A stretch of 49,840 nucleotides of DNA from assembly GCA_049642465.1 (NCBI GenBank), contig JBAROV010000177.1, positions 1 through 49,840 on the forward strand, written 5' to 3'. Under the pieces are notes generated by a model. The model was not told the origin of the DNA. It saw only the letters and a program-made list of their open reading frames with translations, and searched no databases. Source of the stretch: CAWDPQ01 sp049642465. GTDB taxonomy: Bacteria; Acidobacteriota; Vicinamibacteria; Vicinamibacterales; 2-12-FULL-66-21. Positions 33,404 to 42,400 of this stretch are shown piece after piece. How positions within the stretch are numbered: the stretch's first letter is position 1; each line of letters begins with the position of its first letter. The translations under genes and the position numbers were made by a program.

Positions 33404-34165
33404 TCAGTTCGTCTGTCGTTCGACGGCTTTGTCGGTCGTGGCTGGTCCCAGGTCCTTTGTCGCCTGCGACACCGGTGTGGTTTCGGGCGATTTCAGCCCC
33501 AGTTCGACTTCGAAATCCGTCAGCGCCTGTTCGGCCAGCTGCGCCTCCATCCGCTCTTCGGCTTGAATCTCCGCGATGCCCTTTTCAGACAGATCCGCGG
33601 CGACGCGCACGCGGCCGCGATTCTGATCGATCTTCTGCTGAATCACCGCTTCAATCTGGCCGAAGTCGGTGGTCAGGTTCATGTCGAAGCTCTCGGCAAG
33701 CTTCGCGATCTCCGCTTCCGCGGCGCTCATCTTGAGCTCGGCGTCGTACTTGCGGATCTTGTCGCGCAGTTCGATCAGTTTGTCGTTCGCATGCTTGATC
33801 TTCTTCAGGTTGTTCCCGTACGCCATCTCGTGCATCTGGAGCTGCTGCTCGTTCGCGGCGAGCTCCGACTTCGCCTTCTGCAGCTCCAGAGCGAACTTCG
33901 CAGCCGTGGTTCGATCGCCGGCTTTCAGGTAGGCCTTGGTCTCCGCCTCCAGCTTCTGCACGTGCGAGCGATTGGCAGCCACCTGACGTGTGACTCGCTC
34001 AACCAAACCGCGATACTGTTCGAGGCCGATTCGACCTTCCTTGAGCTGCTCGACCGATCGGTCGTACTCATACTGCATTTGTGCGATCGGATCGGCCTCC
34101 CAGAAGATGTTGGCGATCTTGTTCAGCTGCGCGACAAACGCAGACCAGAATTTCTGGACTATCAC
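33404..34165 (-). CDS. PspA/IM30 family protein
   Basis: A 253-residue helical protein that starts with GTG (34165) after an AAAGGGGA ribosome site. The N-terminus is an amphipathic helix (FWSAFVAQLNKIANIFWEA) followed by DPIAQMQYEYDRSVEQLKEG, the conserved start of PspA/Vipp1. A long coiled-coil (about 60-160) and later helices (IQAEERMEAQLAEQALTDFE) follow. The PspA/IM30 family belongs to the ESCRT-III superfamily and forms membrane-remodelling rods and rings during envelope stress. The C-terminal tail (about 225-253) is polar and variable. The usual partners PspB/C/F are absent; instead it lies with a VWA lipoprotein, an ABC system and an AAA ATPase. Confidence 0.88.
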   Translation of the reverse strand: MIVQKFWSAFVAQLNKIANIFWEADPIAQMQYEYDRSVEQLKEGRIGLEQYRGLVERVTRQVAANRSHVQKLEAETKAYLKAGDRTTAAKFALELQKAKSELAANEQQLQMHEMAYGNNLKKIKHANDKLIELRDKIRKYDAELKMSAAEAEIAKLAESFDMNLTTDFGQIEAVIQQKIDQNRGRVRVAADLSEKGIAEIQAEERMEAQLAEQALTDFEVELGLKSPETTPVSQATKDLGPATTDKAVERQTN

Positions 34166-34185
34166 AACAGGTCCCCTTTCGGAGG

Positions 34186-34980
34186 TTATTTACGCTCGCC
34201 CGCGTCGATGGCTTCGGCGAGAATCTTGCCCTGATAAATCCCGTCCAGCGCCGTACGTAATTCGGCGCCGTTGCCTGCGCCGATGACGTCTCCGCCGACG
34301 TCCTTGAGAAACGCGAACTTCTCCGGGCTTGTATCGAACGCGACAAAGTAGGTCTGGACCGCCCCTTCGCTCTTCCTGAAAATGTCTCGCGCGACATCGT
34401 TCGGGCTTCGGCCGGCCGTGTTCTCGCCGTCGGTCACGACCAGCAAATACTTTCGAAAGACACCCGCGCGATACAGATCGGGACGCGCGCTGCGCATCGC
34501 CTCGCCGATCGCGGTGCCTCCGCCCGGTCTTGGCAGGCGATTGAGCGCCGAATGGACGATCTCGCGGTCGTACGGTTGAATGGGGAGTACGGTGGAGACA
34601 CCGCTCGAAAAGCTGTAGACGCCTACCTTGATGGGAAACTCGGGACGTTTCGCGACGAAACCATCCGTGGCGTCGAGCATCGCCTCCAGCGCCTCGCGGG
34701 CGATGACGTACTTCGGTCGAGACTCCCCAGGTGCGCCGTCGCGCATCGAGCCGGAGGTGTCAACGAGGATGGCAACCGCTGCGCCGAGTCCTTCTTCGAC
34801 CTCGGCCTGATACGGCGCGGCGGACTCCGCCTCTTCTGCTGGCGCCGCGTCCGCTCGGCGGTTCGGCCGGCCGCCGGAGTCACAGGCCAAGGCGGGAAGT
34901 AGCAGCGTGAAAACCGCGATCCCGGCCGCCCCCGTGAGCCAAGGCCTCGGGCGGATGGCCGTCGCGTTCATGAGCGCCAC
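34186..34980 (-). CDS. VWA-domain lipoprotein, first gene of the envelope operon
   Basis: A 264-residue protein. The N-terminal signal ends in LLLPALA-C33, a slightly atypical lipobox, so it is probably a lipoprotein. Residues about 66-250 are a von Willebrand A domain with a complete metal-ion-dependent adhesion site: D74-T-S76-G-S78 (VDTSGSM), the threonine in GGGTAIGEAM and the aspartate in VVTDGENTAG. It may bind protein partners in the periplasm. GTG at 34980 is used here; ATG at 34971 in the same frame is equally plausible, and no ribosome site decides. A palindrome 30 bp upstream (35010-35027) may be the operon's operator. pspA starts 20 bp downstream. Confidence 0.86.
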   Translation of the reverse strand: MALMNATAIRPRPWLTGAAGIAVFTLLLPALACDSGGRPNRRADAAPAEEAESAAPYQAEVEEGLGAAVAILVDTSGSMRDGAPGESRPKYVIAREALEAMLDATDGFVAKRPEFPIKVGVYSFSSGVSTVLPIQPYDREIVHSALNRLPRPGGGTAIGEAMRSARPDLYRAGVFRKYLLVVTDGENTAGRSPNDVARDIFRKSEGAVQTYFVAFDTSPEKFAFLKDVGGDVIGAGNGAELRTALDGIYQGKILAEAIDAGERK

Positions 34981-35009
34981 GTGATCATTGAGATTGACGA
35001 GGCAGTCTA

Positions 35010-35027
35010 CCGTTCGGTTCCGAACGG
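35010..35027. promoter_or_regulatory. 18-bp palindrome, candidate operator of the envelope operon
   Basis: CCGTTCGG-TT-CCGAACGG: two perfect 8-bp arms around 2 bp. It lies between the DHDPS-like gene stop (35047) and the first codon of the VWA gene (34980). The 2-bp centre is too short for an RNA hairpin loop and no T tract follows, so a dimeric regulator site is more likely than a terminator. Confidence 0.5.
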
Positions 35028-35046
35028 ATCAAGGCGCGATCGCGCG

Positions 35047-36102
35047 TCACCTTTGCCAGCGGTCCAGGTTCTCCTTAACGAACGCATCGTCAGTAAGATG
35101 CGGATACTGTCCGAGCACCCGATCGATCTCGGCTGCCTGCCCGGGACTGAGATCTTCGTGTGGATCGAGGCACCAGCGGCCCGCCAGCAGTCCTTGCCGT
35201 CGCAGCACTTCGTGGATGCCCGGGATGCACCCGGCGAACTGATGTGCCGGATCGAAAAGGGCCGCATTCGCATCGGTGAGTTGCGCCCCGAGCGCGAGCA
35301 GCGTCGTCGGGTCGTCGCCGGCCTGGCAGCGCTGCAGCAGTTCGACGGCGGTCTTCGTCCAGACGGCCCATTGTCCGAGTAGTCCCCCCGCGAACCGCAG
35401 CGGCGGCACGTCGTTCGATCTGGAAAAAGGCGTCAACAGGTCGATAACAATCGCATCGTCGTTTCCGGTGTAGAGCGCGACGTTTCGCCGCCCGCTGTCG
35501 GCGAGTGCATTGATGACATCGAGGGTACGATAGCGGTCGAACGGCGCGACTTTGATGGCCACGACGCGATCGATTTCGAGAAAGCCCCGCCAGAAATTTC
35601 GATCCAGCACGCGCCCGCCGACCGCCGGCTGCAGGTAGAAGCCGACTACCGGGATGATCTCGGAGACCAGGCGACAATGTTCGAGCACCGACCGATTGTC
35701 TGCGTCCCGCAGCGCAGCCAGACTGAGGAGTGCTGCATCGTAGCCGAGCGAGACGGCCAGTTCTGCCTCCGGAAGCGCCTGGGCGGTGGGCCCACAGACG
35801 CCGGCAATGGCAATCGGGTGCTTTCGGCGATTCTTGCACCAGCCGCGCATGGTGTCGATCGCGAGCGCGAGCACCGGCTCGAGCAGACCGATCGTTGGGT
35901 CGCGAATCGCAAATTGCGTAGTGTGGACGCCGACGGCAACGCCTCCGGCGCCAGCATCACAGTAGTAGCGCGTGAGCGCCCTTTGCCGTCGCTCGTCGAG
36001 CCGGCGTGCCTCCGTGAGTGCGAGCGGATGTGCGGGAATGACGATGCCGCGAAGGAGCGATTCGCGTAAACCGGCGAGGTCGCGAGCCTCAGAATCGCCC
36101 AT
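35047..36102 (-). CDS. Dihydrodipicolinate synthase (DapA) superfamily aldolase
   Basis: A 351-residue TIM-barrel protein of the DHDPS/N-acetylneuraminate lyase superfamily. Schiff-base lysine K184 lies in VVAIKVAPFDRYRT, and the catalytic tyrosine equivalent is Y156 in VGFYLQPAVGG. The N-terminal GIVIPAHPLALTEARRLDER and GAGGVAVGVHTTQF match the substrate-entry strands. Relatives cleave or form 2-keto-3-deoxy acids; it is longer than true DapA (about 290 residues), so a role in lysine synthesis is unlikely. The start (ATG 36102) overlaps the epimerase-like gene by 14 bp, suggesting that the two work in one sugar-acid route (inference). Confidence 0.85.
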   Translation of the reverse strand: MGDSEARDLAGLRESLLRGIVIPAHPLALTEARRLDERRQRALTRYYCDAGAGGVAVGVHTTQFAIRDPTIGLLEPVLALAIDTMRGWCKNRRKHPIAIAGVCGPTAQALPEAELAVSLGYDAALLSLAALRDADNRSVLEHCRLVSEIIPVVGFYLQPAVGGRVLDRNFWRGFLEIDRVVAIKVAPFDRYRTLDVINALADSGRRNVALYTGNDDAIVIDLLTPFSRSNDVPPLRFAGGLLGQWAVWTKTAVELLQRCQAGDDPTTLLALGAQLTDANAALFDPAHQFAGCIPGIHEVLRRQGLLAGRWCLDPHEDLSPGQAAEIDRVLGQYPHLTDDAFVKENLDRWQR

Positions 36103-37123
36103 CGGTGACCTCGAAGTGTGTCGGCTTGTTCAAGGATGCACCGCCAGCGCTGACCCACTCGGCAACCCAGTACCGCAGCTTCTCGAGCGACACCTCGGGT
36201 TCACCGAGGAGCGAGCGGCAGCGACGTGAATCACTCAGCAGCGCGACCGGTCCTTCGGTGTTCAAGAATCGGGGTTGTCGGCCGAATGTCCGCCCGAACC
36301 ACTCCGCGGTCTCACGCACGGCAATGCGTTCCGATCCAGTGACATTGAGAATGGTGGGCGGCGACGAGCACAAAGACAGGCCGCGGAATGCGTAGCTGTT
36401 GGCATCTCCCTGCCAGATGGCATTGAAGAAGCCGACGGTCAAATCGACCGGCTCGCTCGAGAACACCTTTCGCGCGATGTCCACGAGCGTGCCGTATCGA
36501 AGATCGACAGCGTAGTTGAGACGATAGATGAGCGCGGGCGTGCGGTGTTCGTGGGACACGTACTCGACGACGCGCTCCCGTCCGAGACACGACTGCGCGT
36601 ATTCCCCAACCGGCATCGGCACATCGTCTTCCCGCGAGCCAAGGCTGGTGGCGGGCACGAGGGGATAGACGTTGCCGGTCGAGAACACGACCAGGCGCGA
36701 AGACGAGAAATGCTCTGCCACTCGCGCGGGAACGACCGTATTGGTCACCCACGTGAGATCGGTGCGGTCGAGCGTCCCGAACTTGCGTCCGGCGAGAAAC
36801 AGGACGTTCGGGCATCGAGGAAGTGCGGCAATCTGCGCAGGATCGAGCAGGTCGCAGGCCAGCGTCTCGATGCCATCGCGATCGAGATCCGCGCGCGCCG
36901 ATGACGACGAGAATCGCGAGGCCGCGATGATGCGGTTTCGGTTGCTCGCGTGCTGGAGGGCGCGTCGGATCCTGCGCGCGAGTGACGGCCCCATCTTGCC
37001 GCCAGCCCCAACGATCAGAACGTCGCCGTCGAGCCGTTGGGCAAACTCCAGATCGCGATCGGACGGCCGTGCCAGCGCATCCTCGAGCGTCGCCTCACTA
37101 TCGATGCGATCCGGTAACGTCAT
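36089..37123 (-). CDS. NAD-dependent epimerase/dehydratase-like protein, catalytic Lys replaced
   Basis: A 344-residue extended-SDR protein. ATG 37123 is chosen because GGAGG lies 6 bp upstream, 17 bp after the preceding gene's stop; a GTG at 37153 would overlap that gene. The nucleotide-binding loop VGAGGKMG lies at 38-45, and FSTGNVYPL near 148 is the serine/threonine strand. The expected YxxxK reads Y-A-Q-S-C (GEYAQSCLGRE), so the general-base lysine is missing. The protein may be inactive as an oxidoreductase or use another residue. It overlaps the DHDPS-like gene and follows the sulfatase-like gene. Confidence 0.82.
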   Translation of the reverse strand: MTLPDRIDSEATLEDALARPSDRDLEFAQRLDGDVLIVGAGGKMGPSLARRIRRALQHASNRNRIIAASRFSSSSARADLDRDGIETLACDLLDPAQIAALPRCPNVLFLAGRKFGTLDRTDLTWVTNTVVPARVAEHFSSSRLVVFSTGNVYPLVPATSLGSREDDVPMPVGEYAQSCLGRERVVEYVSHEHRTPALIYRLNYAVDLRYGTLVDIARKVFSSEPVDLTVGFFNAIWQGDANSYAFRGLSLCSSPPTILNVTGSERIAVRETAEWFGRTFGRQPRFLNTEGPVALLSDSRRCRSLLGEPEVSLEKLRYWVAEWVSAGGASLNKPTHFEVTDGRF

Positions 37124-37139
37124 CGTTGCCTCCGCGTCT

Positions 37140-39353
37140 TCAGTCAGTTGCACCGCGGCGCAGGTCGGAGAGCGTCCGAGCGATATCGACTTGCTTGGGA
37201 TCCAGGCGGAGCGACGCGCGGAAGGCGGCCGCCGCCCCGGCCCGATCGCCCAACGCCAGTCGGGTCAGCCCCAATCCATTCAGCGTCATTGTCGATTCCG
37301 GATCCACTTCGAGCGCGCGTTCGAAGTACGGCAGCGCATCGGAATGGCGGCCTATCGACGCCAGCGCGCCGGCCAGGTACAAGAGCGCTTCCGCGTTCCG
37401 CGGGTCACGTTCGACTGCTTGACGGAACAGGCGGATGCCCTCGTCCTGCCGTCCCGTTCGCATTCGAACGACGCCGAGTTTTGAGATTGCGGCGATATCT
37501 CCGGGATCCACTTCGACGATGCGAGCGTAGCGAGCGCTCGCGCCGCTGAGATCCTCGCGAAGCAGGGCAAGGTCTCCGAGCCGGCGGAGCGCCTCGATGT
37601 GGTCCGGCACCATCTTCAGAACCCGTTCGCACAGCGCTGCCGCGTCATCGTACTTGCGTTCCTGAATGCGAACTTCGGCGAGAGAGATGAGCGGTTGCGG
37701 AAACGCGGGAGTCTCCCGCTGGGCGCGTTCGAGGATCAGGCTGGCTTCTTCGAGCCGCCCGGCGGCTCGCAGATTGTCCCCCAGGACGATGGCATCCTCC
37801 GGCGTCAACTGACCTTCCTTGTCCAGGACACGCAGGTCGGCAACCGCGAGGTCGTGGCGGCCAGCGGCGGCATAGGCCACGGCGCGAGTACGTCGCGCCA
37901 TGAAGAGGCCGGGGTCTTCCTGGATGACCGCGGTCAACTCGCGAATCGCCAGCTCTGGATCCGTGCGGGCCGCGGACATACCGCGATTGAGCCGGGGCAA
38001 CAGGCGAACGCCGTCCTTCGGATCGCGAAGAGCGGCATCGGTGCGGCGTGCCGGACGACCGCCGCTTGCGTAGCCGAGCGCGCGCAGCCGTTCCGCGGCC
38101 TCCGGGTCCACGGACGGAGCGCTTGCGGTGGGTGTGGGACGGCGCAACGCTGCCTCGAGCTTCGCTGCAGAATCCGACGCACGAGTGGGCTGGTCGCTGA
38201 TGCGATTCGTGATCTCCGCGGCATCGCCTTTCAAATCGTACAGCTCGGGACGCGGGGCCTTGATGAACTTGTATTCTGCAGTTCTCCAAGCGTGGAGTGG
38301 CGCCCATCCAAGCTCGAGCTCCGGGTAGAGCGATTCAGCGTACGTCGGCGCGTCTGACATCTCCTGTCCGTCGGCCGCGGGCCGAAGCGACCGACCGTCA
38401 ACATCGGTGCGGCCGGGAAGCCCCGCGTAGTCGAGTAATGTCGGCAGCACGTCAACGGATCGGGCAACCGTCTGCGGCACCCGTCCCGCCGGAATCTGCG
38501 GTCCAGCCATGACCCATGGGACGCGAAGGGTCGCGTCGTACACGAAAATCCCGTGAGTGCCTTCGCCATGCTCGCCCAGGCTCTCGCCGTGATCAGCTGT
38601 GACGAGCACGAGCGTGTTGGACGTGACGTTCCTCTTGTCCAATTCCTGCAGCACGCGCGCGAGTTGGCTGTCCACGAACGCGACTTCTCCGTCGTACGGA
38701 CTCTGCTGGAAGCGCTCACCGAGGGGACCCGGCGCCTCGTAGGGCGCATGGGGGTCGTAATAGTGAACCCACACGAACCAGGGTGAGCGCTCGGCGCCGG
38801 ATGACGGAACGGACGTGTCAAGCCAGCGCAGCACTGCATCGGTGGTCGCGTCGGCAAAACGCTCGACATACGGTGTTCGCCTGCGGTCGTTTCCCTTCGG
38901 TAGCCGGTCGTCGTAGGTTTCGAAGCCGCGATCGAGACCAAAACGACGGTCCAGGGGAAAGCCTGAGACAAAGGCCGCGGTTCGATAGCCAGCCTGACGA
39001 AAATCTTCGGCAGCCATACGTACTTGTGGCGCCATCACGTAACCGCTGTTGTTGCGAAAGCCGTGACCGAGGGGCGTTTGGCCGCTGAGGATCGAGGCGT
39101 GCGATGGACCGGTGAGCGGCGCGTGCGCGACGGCCGTCGCAAAGCGCACCCCACGCGCCGCGAGCCCATCAATAGCCGGGGTCGATGCTCGTTGATATCC
39201 GTACGACCCCACGCGGTCCGCGCGGAGCGTGTCGATCGTCACGAGGAGCACATTGGGACGATTGGTGGTGTTCGTTACCGGACGATCGCTCCGACACGCC
39301 GCCGCAAAGGCGAGTGTGATGAGCAGAGCTTGGCGAAGCGGCGGACCAGGCAT
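37140..39353 (-). CDS. Sulfatase-like alkaline-phosphatase-superfamily protein with TPR repeats
   Basis: A 737-residue protein. ATG 39353 is chosen because a short lipoprotein-type signal follows (LLITLAFAAA-C20). The N-terminal catalytic domain (about 33-420) has the metal aspartate D41 (TIDTLRADR), the distal TADHGESLGEHGEGTHG site near 265, and HAPLTGPSHASILSG at 77-91. There the formylglycine Cys/Ser of sulfatases is Thr81, as in LtaS and phosphoethanolamine transferases. So a transferase or phosphodiesterase activity is as likely as sulfatase. Residues about 455-737 are tetratricopeptide repeats (ALLYLAGALASIGRHSDALP, TLNGLGLTRLALGDRAGAAA). Such fusions are frequent in Acidobacteria. It is divergent from a TonB receptor. 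Confidence 0.88.
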   Translation of the reverse strand: MPGPPLRQALLITLAFAAACRSDRPVTNTTNRPNVLLVTIDTLRADRVGSYGYQRASTPAIDGLAARGVRFATAVAHAPLTGPSHASILSGQTPLGHGFRNNSGYVMAPQVRMAAEDFRQAGYRTAAFVSGFPLDRRFGLDRGFETYDDRLPKGNDRRRTPYVERFADATTDAVLRWLDTSVPSSGAERSPWFVWVHYYDPHAPYEAPGPLGERFQQSPYDGEVAFVDSQLARVLQELDKRNVTSNTLVLVTADHGESLGEHGEGTHGIFVYDATLRVPWVMAGPQIPAGRVPQTVARSVDVLPTLLDYAGLPGRTDVDGRSLRPAADGQEMSDAPTYAESLYPELELGWAPLHAWRTAEYKFIKAPRPELYDLKGDAAEITNRISDQPTRASDSAAKLEAALRRPTPTASAPSVDPEAAERLRALGYASGGRPARRTDAALRDPKDGVRLLPRLNRGMSAARTDPELAIRELTAVIQEDPGLFMARRTRAVAYAAAGRHDLAVADLRVLDKEGQLTPEDAIVLGDNLRAAGRLEEASLILERAQRETPAFPQPLISLAEVRIQERKYDDAAALCERVLKMVPDHIEALRRLGDLALLREDLSGASARYARIVEVDPGDIAAISKLGVVRMRTGRQDEGIRLFRQAVERDPRNAEALLYLAGALASIGRHSDALPYFERALEVDPESTMTLNGLGLTRLALGDRAGAAAAFRASLRLDPKQVDIARTLSDLRRGATD

Positions 39354-39414
39354 GGACAAAAGGACCAGCGTATCGGCAAACGGAAGGCCGCGACAAGTCA
39401 TTTCAGGAAACTCG

Positions 39415-39443
39415 TTGACAGCCACAAAACCAAAGGTTAGAAA
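39415..39443 (+). promoter_or_regulatory. Sigma-70-type promoter for TonB receptor 3
   Basis: A perfect -35 box TTGACA (39415-39420), a 17-bp spacer and a -10-like TAGAAA (39438-39443, 4 of 6) precede the ATG at 39481. It is the best promoter match in the window. It lies in the 127-bp divergent region. Confidence 0.6.
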
Positions 39444-39480
39444 CGTGAAGCCGCGTAAAATGCGCGTCGAGAGGAAACCG

Positions 39481-42400
39481 ATGCCGAACTTCGTCCGTGT
39501 CGCCATGCCGGGAATGCTCCCAGCTGAACGCGCTCGCGTTCTGCTCTACCTGATCCTGATTGCGTTGGTGAGTGCGCCCCCTGTGTTGGCCCAGTCGTTC
39601 CTCGGCACACTCCGCGGAACCGTCCTTGATCCACAGCGACAGATTGTCCAGGGCGCGACGGTACTCATCATCGATGAGTCCACTGGCGTGTCTCGCACGA
39701 TTGAAACGGATGGAGAGGGTCGTTACGAGGCGCCCAACCTCAGACCTGGCACTTACCGGGTGGAAGTCATCACCCAGAGCTTCAAGAAATTCGAGCGAAC
39801 CGGCGTTGTCGTTCGCGCGGCAGGGACGGCTCTCGTTGATGTCACGCTCGAAGTTGGCAGCGTCAACGAGACGGTGACGGTAGGCGCCGACGCGCTCAAC
39901 AACATTACGCTCGAGAGTCAGGCGATTACCCGAGGCCTCGACGAACAGCAGCTCCACGATCTCCCGCGCGGCAGCCGGGATATCCAGTCCTTCTTGCTGC
40001 TGAATCCAAACGTCGTCGGCGGTGCAGACGACATGCAGTTCCTGGGAGGAAAGACCTACGGCGTGTCGTACATCCAGGACGGTCAGGCCTCGACCAACGC
40101 GATTTTTGGCACGGTTGGCAACTCAGCGCCTGGCCTCGATGCCATTTCAGAAATATCGGTGTTATCGAATTCCTACAGCGCGGAGTATGGCGGGCTTGCG
40201 GGAGTGGTGGTCACGACCAAGCGAGGATCGAACAGCTATCGCGGCACCGCATTCTACGACTTCAACAGCAACGACCTGAACGCGCTCACCTACAACCAGA
40301 CGCTTTCGGGGGTGAAGCGTGGCGATCCGCTCTCCGATACGCACGAGTATCGCTGGGGTGGCAGCACCGGCGGTCCTCTCGCCGCCGGGAAGATGTTCTT
40401 CTACGCCAACTACGAAGGATCGAACAACAAGCAGATCTTCGGAGGCGGACGCGCGACGGTACCCACCGCAGCGATGCGGAACGGCGACTTTCGCGGCACC
40501 GCGATCGTTCCGCGAGACCCGCTGACCAGTCAGCCTTTCCCGGACCAGGTGATCCCGAGCAACCGAATTGACCCGGCGGCTCGAGCGATCCTGGATTTCT
40601 TCTACCCGCTCCCCAACCAGGGGACGATCGCGAACGGTTACGGCATCTTCCAGCAATTCGTGCCAAAGACGCGCGAGCGTCATCGCGGCGACATCCGGTT
40701 CGATTACGAAGCCTCGCCCAACGATACGTTTTTCGCACGCGGCAGCTACCAAAGTCGCAATCCGAACAGCATTACATTCGAAGCGGGGAGCGCGTTTACG
40801 AACCTTCCGACCTTGAATACCGAGCTGAATACCGCGTCGGTCATCGGCGGCTGGACGAAGATTTTTTCCCCGACGATCGTCAACGAGTTCCGCGCCGGGT
40901 ACAACTACGACAACTCCCGCCGCGAGAGCACCTTTGTGGCGGCCGACGTGACCAGGCAGCTCGGTATCGAGAACGCGCCAAGTCTGAGTGCGGACCGGCG
41001 CGGTTTCCCATCATTTCAATTCACCGCCGGAACCAACCGTCCCACCAACATTGCTGATGCCGCACGCAATGTGGACCGTACCCTACGGCAGAACGCGTTC
41101 TCACTGAGCGACAACGTGACGTGGGTCAATGGCGCTCACACGCTGAAGGGTGGCGGTCTCTGGACACACAACACCGCGCGCGACGGCTTCGGCTTTGGCG
41201 TCAATTTCCGCGGCCAGTATCGCTTCCGCGGCAACTTTACCGGCAATGCGTTCACCGACCTTCTGCTCGGCATGCCTGCCGACGTGCGGGATCAGGTCAC
41301 CAATCGCGGACCTCTGGACGGTCATTCCAACGACATTGCGCTGTTCGTCCAGGACGATTGGCGTGTCAATAAGCGTTTGACTGCCTTCCTCGGCCTGCGC
41401 TACGAGGTCGTCGGCGCATGGCATGAGAAGGACCTGACACTCGCGAACTTCCGTCCCATCGATGGCGGCTATCACGTCGTCGCAAACGACACGGTGGCGG
41501 CGTTGCTGCCCCCGGGCCTCGTCAGACTCGGTCGTACGAGGACCGCGGATGAAGTGGGCCTGCCGGAGACGTTGATCAAGACGGACACCAATAACTTCAG
41601 TCCGCGCCTTGGGTTCGCGTGGCGGCTGGACGAAAGCAACAAGACCGTTCTCCGCGGCGGGTTTGGTTTGTTCCACCCGACAGTGGCCGTTCAGGGCATT
41701 CGCGATTTGCTCGCCACCAACGAATTCCGCTTCGTGAATACCACGGTCGGCGGAAGACTCCGCAACGGCTTCACGGGAGGAACCGCCTCCCCGGATCTGG
41801 CGGCGTTTGGCAACCAGGGAATCGATCCGGAGCTCGAAAGCCCGGACATTTATCAGTACAACCTCACGCTCGAGCGCGAACTGCCCGCCGGCATCGGCCT
41901 GCGCGCGAGCTACATCGGCTCGACGATGCGCAAGCTGCTGGTGGATCGTGATTACAACACGCTGCCCGCGAGCACGGTGCCGTTCGATCCGGAGGATCCC
42001 GCGGATTACGCGCGGCTTCCATTCCCACTCTACGGCTATTACATGGACATCGTCTCGAACGCGGGGAGTGGGCAGTTCCACGCCGCGCAGTTCGAGTTGC
42101 TGCGCCGCTGGCGCGGCGGATTCGCGGTGAACGCCGCCTACACGCTCGCGCATTCGGACAGCAACGCGCCGGACACCGGCAACAGCACCATCGGTCCGGT
42201 GCAGTTCGATCCGTATGACATCGAAAAGGACCGCGGCCCGGATCCGAACGTCGTGAAGCACAGAGTGGTCGCCAACGCGACGTGGGACATTCCCGTGGGC
42301 CGCGGCCGTCCGCACGGCGCGAGCATGCCGCAGTGGGCAAACGCGCTCTTCGGCGGCTGGACGGTGTCGTCGATCTTCCAGGCACGCAGCGGTCAGAACC

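Noticed and set aside
35034..35045. GCGCGATCGCGC palindrome as a regulatory site
   Set aside because: Short GC-rich palindromes of this kind are expected by chance in such DNA, and part of it overlaps the neighbourhood of the DHDPS-like stop. The 35010-35027 element is the stronger candidate.
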